The notes under the pieces were generated by a model. That model searched no databases. It was not told the DNA's origin and saw only the letters and a program-made list of their open reading frames with translations. A stretch of DNA of 64,000 bases, taken from assembly GCF_017874735.1 (NCBI RefSeq), contig NZ_JAGGLV010000017.1, positions 1-64,000 of the forward strand, given 5' to 3'. Source of the DNA: Paenibacillus silagei (GTDB lineage: Bacteria; Bacillota; Bacilli; Paenibacillales; Paenibacillaceae). Made by a program: the position numbers and the translations under genes. Of this stretch, positions 1 to 7,372 are shown in pieces (position 1 is the stretch's first letter; each line of letters begins with the position of its first letter).

Positions 1-135
1 AGCGGCAGCGGTCGCCTTGGTCTCCGGATTTTCACCGCTAAGGGGAATGAAAAAAATCTGGAGACCACAGCGACCCAAACAACGGTCCGTTCGCGAAGCG
101 TCCACCCAAGTGCTCACGTTGATCCTACTCCAAAA
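1..135. repeat. Dispersed ~180 bp intergenic repeat, copy 1 (cut by window start)
   Basis: This stretch matches, with substitutions, two other stretches of the window: about 12795-12980 (opposite orientation) and 30899-31080 (same orientation). Shared blocks include ccggattttcaccgct, aggggaat, acaacggtccgtt and cacccaagtgctcac, ending in gatcctactc. A short reading frame runs through it, but nothing recognisable is encoded. In all three places the repeat lies next to a transcription terminator. Confidence 0.75.
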
Positions 136-141
136 TAAAAA

Positions 142-190
142 GCTGTCCCAAGCAGCCATTTCATGGCTTTTGGGACAGCCCCGTTTTTTT
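142..190 (+). terminator. Rho-independent terminator
   Basis: GCTGTCCCAA pairs with TTGGGACAGC, an inner GCCAT/ATGGC stem extends the hairpin, and a run of seven T follows. The gene it terminates lies before the window or is the repeat transcript itself. Confidence 0.8.
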
Positions 191-697
191 AAGTGCTTTT
201 TAGAATAGGCTGTTTCGTACACGATCCTGCTTATAGATGGGGAGTGCGAGCTGACAGAGTTGGAAAAGAGGCACTTAATTGTGCCGAAATGCGCTACTTA
301 GAGCGAACAGTTGGAAAAAGTACAGTTAATCCGCCGAACGCTCCCCATTCAAGGGAATCTGGGCCGATTAAGTGTTGTTTCTCTAACTAATTTCTGTAGG
401 TGCCATAATATATCTTATTTAGATGTATTAAATCCACTTGCTTGATCCGCCCCTCTCCATTCCAGTTCAGGCGTGGTGGCTGGCACCGTATTTATAACTA
501 ATTCCGTTCCTTGGAGGTTTTGGAAGCAGGATTCCGGGGTACGGAAATTTGGGTAATGAGTTTTTTGCGCTTCGATGGGATATATTTATGTTTAAATACA
601 ATTTAGCCGACCTGTATCCCGCTTAAGGTTCATAAGCTTCCACAGGCTGAAATATAATGAACAGACAGGCGGCTGTCCCGGTCTCCAAAAAATTTTG
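191..697. other. Non-coding stretch with a degenerate 51-bp-period repeat
   Basis: No convincing gene is seen. Within 258-360 the string agttggaaaa recurs exactly 51 bp apart (258 and 309), next to a small hairpin (ggcac/gtgcc at 270-285). Period and layout resemble the 51-bp minisatellite at 13.1-13.4 kb. The rest (about 390-697) shows nothing I can name apart from the promoter of the next operon at its end. Confidence 0.45.
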
Positions 698-723
698 TGA
701 AACGTGATGCCGATTATTTCGTT
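698..723 (+). promoter_or_regulatory. SigW-like ECF promoter of the nfeD/SPFH pair
   Basis: TGAAAC at 698-703 is followed after exactly 16 bases by CGTT at 720-723. The Bacillus SigW consensus is TGAAAC-N16-CGTA, so nine of ten positions match. In B. subtilis the nfeD-like yuaF and flotillin operon is SigW controlled, which supports the reading. The site ends 35 bp before the chosen start of the first gene. Confidence 0.7.
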
Positions 724-758
724 ATAGTAGTATATAGCGGAAGGTGGTGGGTTCACCA

Positions 759-1193
759 ATGAGTATGTGGGTATTATGGTTGATTGCCGCTGGCGTCTTG
801 TTTGTTGTAGAGATGTTTACGTTTACATTCTATTTGTTATGGCTTAGCCTGGGAGCCTTGGCTGCCGGACTGGTTGCGCTTGTGCTGCCGGATGCATGGC
901 TGCTGCAGGTTGTAGTGGGTTCGCTGGTAGCCCTGGCCCTGACGTTCTTCACCAAGCCATTGTCTGAGCGGCTGCGCAATGCGCGGGGCTTCAAGGATAC
1001 CGGGACCGAGATTATCGGCAGACAGGGTCTGGTGACCGAACCGATTGAGCCTGGCCGTTACGGGCAGGTCAAGATTGGCGGCGATACATGGAGTGCGACC
1101 TCTACAGTAGCACTGGGCAAGGGTCAGCAGGTAATTGTAGTAAGAAGAAGCACTACCATTATTGAAGTAGAACGATGGGGGGATATGTACTAA
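759..1193 (+). CDS. NfeD-like membrane protein
   Basis: A 144-residue protein of the NfeD/YuaF type, which accompanies SPFH (stomatin/flotillin) proteins and is thought to help organise membrane microdomains. Residues ~3-65 are hydrophobic and form two or three membrane segments; residues ~80-140 (IIGRQGLVTEPIEPG... to GQQVIVV) fit the C-terminal OB-fold domain. The ATG at 759 is preferred over the GTG at 744 because the Shine-Dalgarno AAGGTGGTGG at 741-750 sits 8 bases before it. The stop overlaps the start of the next gene by one base, so the two are translationally coupled. A SigW-like promoter upstream suggests induction by envelope stress. Confidence 0.85.
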   Translation: MSMWVLWLIAAGVLFVVEMFTFTFYLLWLSLGALAAGLVALVLPDAWLLQVVVGSLVALALTFFTKPLSERLRNARGFKDTGTEIIGRQGLVTEPIEPGRYGQVKIGGDTWSATSTVALGKGQQVIVVRRSTTIIEVERWGDMY

Positions 1194-2128
1194 TGGAATT
1201 GGTGATTATCGGAATTATTATTGTTGTCGTCGTAGTATTTATCGCAATGACGATCAAGATTGTCCCGCAGCAAAGAGTTGGAGTTGTAGAGCGTCTGGGT
1301 AAATTCCATCGCCTGCTCACACCAGGTCTGAACATTCTGATTCCGGTTATTGATCAGGTGCGGGTCTATCATGACTTGCGGATTCAACAGGCGAATGTAC
1401 CGCCGCAGACGGTAATCACGAAGGATAACGTACAGGTGCAGATCGATACGATTATCTTCTATCAGGTAGTGGGTCCGGAAGAAGCAACGTACGGAATCTC
1501 CGATTATGTGTATGGGGTACGGAATATCTCCACAGCCACCATGCGTCAGATTATCGGTAAGCTGGAGCTGGATGAAACCTTGTCCGGCCGTGAAAAAATC
1601 TCCTCCGACATCCGTCTCGCGCTGGATGAAGCGACAGAGAAGTGGGGCGTGCGCATTGAGCGTGTCGAAGTTATCGACATCAAGCCGCCGCTCGATATCC
1701 AGGAAGCCATGGACAAACAGATGAAGGCAGAACGCAGCAAGCGTGCGATTGTCCTGGAGGCGGAAGCCGCCAAGCAGGATATGATCCTTCGTGCTGAAGG
1801 GGATAAGCAGAGTAAGATCCTGAAGGCGGAAGGGGATAAGGAAGCCCGCATCCGTCAGGCGGAAGGTCTCGGTCAGGCACAGGAGCTGGAAGCTCTCGGT
1901 CAGGCCAAGGCGATCGAAGCAGTGGCGATGGCCGAGAAGGCCCGGATTGCCATGATTGCCAGCGCAGGACTGGATGAAAAAGTACTGGCCTATCAGTCCT
2001 TTGAAGCTCTGACTGACATGTCTAAGGGACCAGCGAACAAAATATTCCTGCCGACCAGTGCGGTGGAGACGCTGGGCAGCCTGGGAGCGATTGCCGAAGT
2101 ATTTAAGGCTAGCAAAGAAGGCAAATAA
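1193..2128 (+). CDS. SPFH/Band 7 (stomatin/QmcA-like) membrane protein
   Basis: A 311-residue SPFH-domain protein. Residues 1-20 are a membrane anchor. The SPFH domain follows (QQRVGVVERLGKFHRLLTPG, then VITKDNVQVQIDTIIFYQV) to about residue 180, then an Ala/Glu/Lys-rich coiled coil (EAEAAKQDMILRAEGDKQ with repeats) to about 250. Family members oligomerise in the membrane and scaffold protein complexes. At 311 residues it matches QmcA/stomatin proteins and is too short for FloT (~509). The ATG at 1193 overlaps the nfeD stop (TAATG), with GGGGGG at 1176-1181 as ribosome binding site; an upstream in-frame ATG at 1175 lacks one. Confidence 0.88.
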   Translation: MELVIIGIIIVVVVVFIAMTIKIVPQQRVGVVERLGKFHRLLTPGLNILIPVIDQVRVYHDLRIQQANVPPQTVITKDNVQVQIDTIIFYQVVGPEEATYGISDYVYGVRNISTATMRQIIGKLELDETLSGREKISSDIRLALDEATEKWGVRIERVEVIDIKPPLDIQEAMDKQMKAERSKRAIVLEAEAAKQDMILRAEGDKQSKILKAEGDKEARIRQAEGLGQAQELEALGQAKAIEAVAMAEKARIAMIASAGLDEKVLAYQSFEALTDMSKGPANKIFLPTSAVETLGSLGAIAEVFKASKEGK

Positions 2129-2273
2129 GCGGAAGATAATTTACAATTGCTGCAGGATCCGTTACAGTTAATAGCACAATCAGGCCGAGGCTTAGCAGGT
2201 ACGCTTGTACCTCTTAAGCCTTTGCTTATGAAGACTGTTTTGCCGCTGTGCAAAACTTGAAGGAGAAGAACCC

Positions 2274-2732
2274 ATGACGCAAAAAGAAATTTCCCCGCTC
2301 GTAGAAACCTTGGGGCTACAGCCCCACGTGGAAGGCGGATGGTACAAGAGACTGTGGAATTCTCCGTTTGAGATTCCTCAGGACACGCTGGGCGAGGCAT
2401 ACTCGGGCCCGCGCGCATCAGCTTCATCGATCTATTTCCTGCTTCATGCTGACGAGAGTTCGGATTGGCATACTGTTTTGTCCTCCGAAATCTGGCTGTA
2501 TCATTCCGGCAGCCCGATCGTGCTTAGTCTGGGAGGCAATGGCGCAGAGCCGGAGAACGTAACGGAGGTTATCCTGGGTCTGGATATCGCTGCGGGCCAG
2601 CAGCCGCAGGTAGTGATTCCTCCAGGCGTATGGCAGGCCGCCCGCCCGCTCGGCGAAGAGCCGGCGCTCGTCTCCTGCATCGTATCGCCGGAGTTCCATT
2701 TTGATGATTTCAAGCTGATCGACAAGAAATAA
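2274..2732 (+). CDS. Cupin-like protein (DUF985/Cupin_5 type)
   Basis: A 152-residue single-domain protein. The opening (LGLQPHVEGGWYKRLWNS), the HTVLSSEIWLYHSGSPI segment, the QPQVVIPPGVWQAARP turn and the closing VSPEFHFDDFKLI match the DUF985 branch of cupins, small beta-barrel proteins without a settled function, some of which bind metal or sugar derivatives. AAGGAGAAG at 2261-2269 precedes the ATG. It stands alone: a gap of 145 bp follows the SPFH gene and a terminator comes after it. Confidence 0.8.
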   Translation: MTQKEISPLVETLGLQPHVEGGWYKRLWNSPFEIPQDTLGEAYSGPRASASSIYFLLHADESSDWHTVLSSEIWLYHSGSPIVLSLGGNGAEPENVTEVILGLDIAAGQQPQVVIPPGVWQAARPLGEEPALVSCIVSPEFHFDDFKLIDKK

Positions 2733-2745
2733 GCAGGTTTGTAGT

Positions 2746-2780
2746 GGAGTACGGCCGGGAAGGGGCTGTGCTCCATTTTT
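2746..2780 (+). terminator. Terminator after the cupin gene
   Basis: GGAGTACGGCC pairs along its whole length with GGCTGTGCTCC (two G-U pairs), followed by ATTTTTG. Confidence 0.75.
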
Positions 2781-2921
2781 GTACATAAGAGGCATACAAT
2801 CTTCACGATTTGGCAACCTATTCGCTATAACGGGAACAGATTTCGCAATTGGATGATTATGAGAGCGGTAATACGGTTAAGGAAGCTTGTTGAATTCAAA
2901 TTAGGCTTGGAGGGTATTCAT

Positions 2922-3758
2922 ATGAGTGAAAAGAACGCACCATTTACAGGCGGGCCTACCTTGAACGATGGAGTAACTATGCCGTGGCTGGGTCTTGGCG
3001 TATGGCAGACCAAGGATGGTGAGGAGGTTATCCGTGCGGTGAAGTCTGCGGTGGAGACGGGGTACCGCAGTATTGATACGGCTGCCGGCTATAACAATGA
3101 AGAGGGTGTAGGGCAGGCAATCCGTGAATGCGGAGTCCCCCGGGAAGAGCTCTTTATTACCACCAAGGTCCGCAACCCGGATCAGGGGTATGAATCGACA
3201 CTGAAGGCCTTTGAAGTCAGCCGCAAGAAGCTGGGCCTGGAGCAGGTAGATTTGTATCTGATCCATTGGCCGGTTGCCGGTAAATATAAAGAAACCTGGA
3301 AAGCGCTGATCCATCTGCAAAAGGAAGGACTGGTCAAATCCATCGGGGTGAGCAACTTCCAGCCGCATCATCTGGAGGATATCATCGAGGACAGCGGCGT
3401 GGTGCCGGTGGTGGACCAGGTGGAATTCCATCCGCTGCTGACCCAGCGTGAATTGCTGAAGTATGCACGGGAGCATGATATCCAGCTGGAAGCCTGGAGT
3501 CCGCTCATGCAGGGGAATCTGGACCTGCCGCTGCTGAAGGAATTGGCAGAGCGTTACGGCAAGACGGTAGCACAGATTGTTCTGCGCTGGGATCTGCAGC
3601 AGGGTGTCATCACTATTCCGAAGTCGGTCCATCAGGAGCGGATCATCGAGAACGCCGGATTCTTCGACTTCACACTCAGCGATGAGGATGTTAAAGCTAT
3701 CGAGGAGCTGAATCAGAACCACCGCTTCGGCCCGGACCCTGATAATTTCAATTTCTAA
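2922..3758 (+). CDS. Aldo/keto reductase
   Basis: A 278-residue NADPH-dependent aldo/keto reductase (AKR5-like, similar to bacterial 2,5-diketo-gluconate or glyoxal/methylglyoxal reductases). The catalytic tetrad is visible as D52 (SIDTAAGY), Y57, K82 (ITTKVR) and H115 (YLIHWP). The family signature near the C-terminus is present (IPKSVHQERIIENAGFFDF). The ATG at 2922 follows GGAGGG at 2909-2914; an in-frame ATG at 2853 would add 23 residues without a ribosome binding site. Substrate cannot be told from sequence. The gene stands alone and ends in its own terminator. Confidence 0.92.
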   Translation: MSEKNAPFTGGPTLNDGVTMPWLGLGVWQTKDGEEVIRAVKSAVETGYRSIDTAAGYNNEEGVGQAIRECGVPREELFITTKVRNPDQGYESTLKAFEVSRKKLGLEQVDLYLIHWPVAGKYKETWKALIHLQKEGLVKSIGVSNFQPHHLEDIIEDSGVVPVVDQVEFHPLLTQRELLKYAREHDIQLEAWSPLMQGNLDLPLLKELAERYGKTVAQIVLRWDLQQGVITIPKSVHQERIIENAGFFDFTLSDEDVKAIEELNQNHRFGPDPDNFNF

Positions 3759-3793
3759 GCTGACAGATAGAGCATTATAAGCTGTAGATGCAC

Positions 3794-3825
3794 AGAGCGG
3801 CCTCCTCAAGGGGGGCTGCTTTTTG
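3794..3825 (+). terminator. Weak terminator after the aldo/keto reductase
   Basis: AGCGGCCTCC and GGGGGCTGCT pair around TCAA with some G-U pairs, followed by TTTTTG. Confidence 0.6.
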
Positions 3826-3881
3826 TATTTGGCGGCAGTGTAGCATTTTTTTTTAGGACTATTCATTTAAAATTTTTATGT

Positions 3882-3904
3882 TATAATCGTAATTATTACG
3901 ATTA
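3882..3904 (+). promoter_or_regulatory. Zur-type operator overlapping a -10 box
   Basis: TAATCGTAAT at 3884-3893 is mirrored perfectly by ATTACGATTA at 3895-3904 around one central T. This contains the core TCGTAAT-N-ATTACGA of the Bacillus Zur box (AAATCGTAAT-N-ATTACGATTT). A TATAAT at 3882-3887 overlaps the left arm, so a bound repressor would block initiation. The first codon of the importer operon begins 6 bases after the operator. Other Fur-family boxes (Fur, PerR) have different cores (TGATAAT, TTATAAT), which favours Zur. Confidence 0.85.
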
Positions 3905-3909
3905 AAGAC

Positions 3910-4854
3910 ATGGAGTTGAATGCCATTATACGAACTTTGTTGCAACGCTTATTGCAGCTCATTCCTGTTCTGCTAGGCATCTCAGTCATAACCTTTGCGC
4001 TGATGCACCTAACCTCAGGTGATCCTGCAGAGATTATGCTGCGTGCTGATGGTATTAAGCCTACATATGAAGCCATTGAGGCGGCAAGAATTGCACTGGG
4101 TCTGGATGGACCTGTATATATGCAATATGTTCATTGGTTGTACCGTGTGCTCCACCTCGATTTGGGCATATCCTACAGCAGCAATCGTCCGGTATTCACA
4201 GAGCTGATGAATCGTTTCCCGGCTACTGCGCTGTTGAGCGGCTGTTCCTTATTGGCAGCTATTCTTATAGCTCTGCCTATGGGGGTAGGCTCTGCACTGT
4301 ATCCGGGAAAATGGTTTGACCGGCTGGGAAGAGTATGTGCTCTGTTTAGCGTATCAATGCCAGGCTACTGGCTGGGTCTGCTCCTGATTTATTATGGTTC
4401 AGTGAAGCTGAAGCTATTACCTGTAACAGGAATGGATGGGGTCTCCAGTGTCATTCTGCCTGCTTTTACACTTGGGTTTGGCATGGCGGGGGTGTACATC
4501 CGTTTGATTCGTTCCAGTCTGCTGGACGTTCTGGCTACGCTCTACATCAAGGCGGCGAGGGCCAAGGGGCTGCAGGAATGGAGAGTCATCACCAGACATG
4601 CGCTTCGTAATGCACTGCTTCCGAGTCTTACCTTACTTGGGGTTAACATAGCAGGGCTTCTCGGCGGCTCTGTGGTCGTAGAGACTATATTTTCCTGGCC
4701 GGGGATTGGAAAGTATGTGATTGAGGCGATTTTTGCAAAAGACTATATTGTCATTCAGGGTTATGTATTATGGATGGCTGTCGTCGTTGTTCTGATTAAC
4801 CTGGCAGTAGATTCACTGCATCTGATGCTGGACCCGCGAATCAGGCTGCGGTGA
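3910..4854 (+). CDS. Nik/Opp-type ABC importer permease (NikB-like)
   Basis: A 314-residue inner-membrane permease of the dipeptide/nickel ABC family. The N-terminus (LLQRLLQLIPVLLGISVITFALMHL) and the motif SGDPAE are typical. The cytoplasmic EAA loop that contacts the ATPase lies at about residues 215-240 (KAARAKGLQEWRVITRHALRNALLP). It is the first gene of a six-gene operon directly under a Zur-type operator. There is no good Shine-Dalgarno before the ATG, and if transcription starts downstream of the TATAAT at 3882 the leader is only ~15 bases. The NikB name reflects the family; zinc or a metal-metallophore complex is the inferred cargo. Confidence 0.88.
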   Translation: MELNAIIRTLLQRLLQLIPVLLGISVITFALMHLTSGDPAEIMLRADGIKPTYEAIEAARIALGLDGPVYMQYVHWLYRVLHLDLGISYSSNRPVFTELMNRFPATALLSGCSLLAAILIALPMGVGSALYPGKWFDRLGRVCALFSVSMPGYWLGLLLIYYGSVKLKLLPVTGMDGVSSVILPAFTLGFGMAGVYIRLIRSSLLDVLATLYIKAARAKGLQEWRVITRHALRNALLPSLTLLGVNIAGLLGGSVVVETIFSWPGIGKYVIEAIFAKDYIVIQGYVLWMAVVVVLINLAVDSLHLMLDPRIRLR

Positions 4855-4877
4855 CGCTGTAAAAGGAGCAAGGTGTT

Positions 4878-5717
4878 ATGTTTCGGATTAGCTTATTGAA
4901 GAATAACGGAGTGAAGCTGGGGGCGGGCATTATCCTTGTGTTCATTGGTGCTGGACTCTTTGCCCCCTGGCTCTCCCCTTCTGACCCGCTGCAGATTCAC
5001 ATGGAGCATAAGCTGAGTATGCCTTCCTGGGATTATCCTCTGGGTACGGATCATCTGGGGCGCTGTGTGCTATCCCGTTTAATCTATGGGACAAGAACTA
5101 CGCTTTACTATTCATTTGCCGTTTTGACTGTAGTTTTTGCTATTAGCATCCCCGTTGGTTTACTGGCTGGTTACGCTGGCGGCAAAATTGATCAATTGAT
5201 TATGCGGATCATCGACATCTTACTTGCTTTTCCCAGCTTAATTCTATCGCTCGCAATTACAGCCATGTTGGGCGCCAGTATGAAGAATCTGTTAATCGCC
5301 TTTGCAGCCGTCTGGTGGACGGGATATGCCAGAGTGATCCGCAGCCTGGTGCTTCAGATCAAGGAAGGCGGATATATCGCAGCCGCCGCAGCGTCGGGCA
5401 CTTCCCATTTGCAAATTGTGCTCAGGCATATCCTGCCGGTTGCAGCCCGTCCTATTCTCGTTCTGGCTTCTATGGAGGTGGGGACGATTATGCTCTCGAT
5501 TGCGGGGCTGTCCTTCCTTGGTCTGGGGGCGCAGCCCCCTACACCGGAATGGGGAATGATGCTGAACGACAGCCGTGCCTATATTCAGACTGAGCCGCGG
5601 CTCATGCTCTTTCCTGGAATGGTAATCCTGCTGGCAGTTCTGGGCTTCAATCTGTTGGGGGAAGGCTTGCGCCGCTCAGCGCGTGATTACGATACCCGGG
5701 AGGTGAGTGTCCGGTAA
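4878..5717 (+). CDS. Nik/Opp-type ABC importer permease (NikC-like)
   Basis: A 279-residue second permease of the importer. The start of the OppC/NikC family is clear (GAGLFAPWLSPSDPLQIHM, then YPLGTDHLGRCVLSRLIYGTR), with about five further membrane segments and the EAA loop at ~170-200 (AAAASGTSHLQIVLRHILPVAARP). AAAAGGAGCAAGG at 4860-4872 is the ribosome binding site. Its stop is followed directly by the ATG of the next gene. It should pair with the NikB-like protein to form the channel. Confidence 0.88.
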   Translation: MFRISLLKNNGVKLGAGIILVFIGAGLFAPWLSPSDPLQIHMEHKLSMPSWDYPLGTDHLGRCVLSRLIYGTRTTLYYSFAVLTVVFAISIPVGLLAGYAGGKIDQLIMRIIDILLAFPSLILSLAITAMLGASMKNLLIAFAAVWWTGYARVIRSLVLQIKEGGYIAAAAASGTSHLQIVLRHILPVAARPILVLASMEVGTIMLSIAGLSFLGLGAQPPTPEWGMMLNDSRAYIQTEPRLMLFPGMVILLAVLGFNLLGEGLRRSARDYDTREVSVR

Positions 5718-6503
5718 ATGAACAATGAATCCACCCTGCTGAAGGTTAGTCACTTATCGGCCAGCTTCCATACCGGAAGTCAGCAAGTCAGGGCTGTAGA
5801 GGATGTCAGTCTCGAAGTGAGGTCCGGGCAGATTGTTGCTCTGGTTGGCGAGAGCGGCAGCGGGAAAAGTGTTACGGCGATGTCTATTCTGGGACTGCTA
5901 GATCCTCCAGGCTGCATTGATAGCGGAGACATCTGGCTTCACGGCCACAATCTCCGGGAGTGCTCCACCCGCCAGCTGAGGAAGCTCCGGGGAACTGAAA
6001 TGGCGGTTATTTTTCAAGATCCCATGAACGCGCTGAATCCGGTGCTTCCGGTTGGAAGGCAGATCATGGAGACGATCGCCCTGCACCGGCAAGTCACTGG
6101 GCAAGAAGCAAAGCAACTGGCTATGAAGCAGATGCAGCAAGCGGGCCTTAACGATCCGGCGCAGCTATTTAGTAAATATCCTTTTCAAATTAGCGGCGGG
6201 ATGTGCCAACGGGTGATGATCGCTATCGCGCTGGCTTCCGGGGCAAGCTTACTTATTGCAGATGAACCTACAACGGCTCTGGATGTAACCATCCAGGCAC
6301 AGATACTTACGGAGCTGGACCGGATCAGACGGGCGAATCATATGGGCATCCTGCTCATTACGCATGATCTCGGCGTTGTCGCCGAGCTTGCAGATTATGT
6401 ATATGTGATGAAATCCGGAAGGATTGTGGAATCAGGCAACGTCTTTGACATCTTTTCACGTCCAGTGCATCCCTACACTAAATACTTAATGGATTGCAGA
6501 TAA
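5718..6503 (+). CDS. ABC importer ATPase (NikD-like)
   Basis: A 261-residue ATPase of the peptide/nickel family. Walker A is GESGSGKS, the signature is ISGGMCQRVMIA, Walker B is LLIADEPTTALD, and the switch histidine is in LLITHDLGVVAELAD. The signature reads SGGMCQR instead of the common SGGMRQR. The ATG follows the permease stop with no gap. The C-terminus ends early, at YTKYLMDCR, without the long tail that OppD proteins use for an iron-sulfur cluster, as expected for the Nik branch. Confidence 0.9.
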   Translation: MNNESTLLKVSHLSASFHTGSQQVRAVEDVSLEVRSGQIVALVGESGSGKSVTAMSILGLLDPPGCIDSGDIWLHGHNLRECSTRQLRKLRGTEMAVIFQDPMNALNPVLPVGRQIMETIALHRQVTGQEAKQLAMKQMQQAGLNDPAQLFSKYPFQISGGMCQRVMIAIALASGASLLIADEPTTALDVTIQAQILTELDRIRRANHMGILLITHDLGVVAELADYVYVMKSGRIVESGNVFDIFSRPVHPYTKYLMDCR

Positions 6504-6544
6504 CAACTATAGAATTATATGTTCTACGGGGGAGGTGGTGATCC

Positions 6545-7372
6545 ATGAAGCTGCTGGAGGCGGTAAGCCTGAATAAGAAGTATGGAATGAAAAGGGGGTG
6601 GTTCACATCTGAAGCCAGGAGTGTACAAGCTGTGAATGATGTGTCCTTCAGTCTGGAGAGCGGAGAAACCCTGGGACTGGTGGGTGAAAGCGGCTGCGGG
6701 AAGAGTACCTTAGCCAGACTCTTGCTGGGACTGGAGAAACCGTCCTCTGGAAGAGTGCTATACCGAAATATGGACTATACTGACTGGAGCTTCAGCGAGA
6801 TGCGTCAGATCCGCAGCAGGATGCAGATGGTGTTCCAGAACAGTCTGGCTTCCTTTAATCCACTGTTCACAGTAGAGCAAATTATCGGAGAGCCTCTGCG
6901 GAACTACGGGGAGAGGAAAGCCGGCGCGCGGAGAATTCTGGTAGCTGACACGCTTGAGCTTGTTGGACTTGAGCAGAAGCACATTCATAGCTATCCGCAT
7001 GAACTCAGCGGCGGCCAGCAGCAAAGGGTAGGAATTGCCAGAGCTATTGCACTGCGCCCGGAGCTGATCATCTGTGATGAACCGTTCTCCAGTCTCGATG
7101 TTACCCTGCGCAAGCAAATGATGGATCTGTTGCAGGCATTGAAGCGGGAGCTGGGATTATCCTACGTGTTCATTACACATGACTTGTCGGTCGTGAACCG
7201 TTTTTGCGACAGTGTAGCTGTGATGGTTCAAGGGGAGATTGTGGAGAAGCAATCAGGTGAGGGGCTCATGCAGCAGGCAGACCACCCTTATACACGGAAA
7301 TTGCTATCCTCGATACCTGTGCAAGACCCCCGCTTAAGGAGAAAAGATAGAGAAAAGGAGTACAGAGAATGA
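6545..7372 (+). CDS. ABC importer ATPase (NikE-like)
   Basis: A 275-residue second ATPase, partner of the NikD-like protein. Walker A is GESGCGKS, the Q-loop region MQMVFQNSLASFNP is clear, the signature is LSGGQQQRVGIA, Walker B is LIICDEPFSSLD and the H-loop is YVFITHDLSVV. The end carries the family feature HPYTRKLLSSIP. GGGGGAGGTGGTG at 6528-6540 gives a strong ribosome binding site. Its last four bases overlap the start of the binding-protein gene (ATGA). Confidence 0.9.
   Translation: MKLLEAVSLNKKYGMKRGWFTSEARSVQAVNDVSFSLESGETLGLVGESGCGKSTLARLLLGLEKPSSGRVLYRNMDYTDWSFSEMRQIRSRMQMVFQNSLASFNPLFTVEQIIGEPLRNYGERKAGARRILVADTLELVGLEQKHIHSYPHELSGGQQQRVGIARAIALRPELIICDEPFSSLDVTLRKQMMDLLQALKRELGLSYVFITHDLSVVNRFCDSVAVMVQGEIVEKQSGEGLMQQADHPYTRKLLSSIPVQDPRLRRKDREKEYRE

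Noticed and set aside
17..208. Short frame in the first repeat copy, similar to a minus-strand frame in copy 2
   Set aside because: The similarity follows from the DNA repeat; stops and lengths differ between copies and no start signals are conserved.
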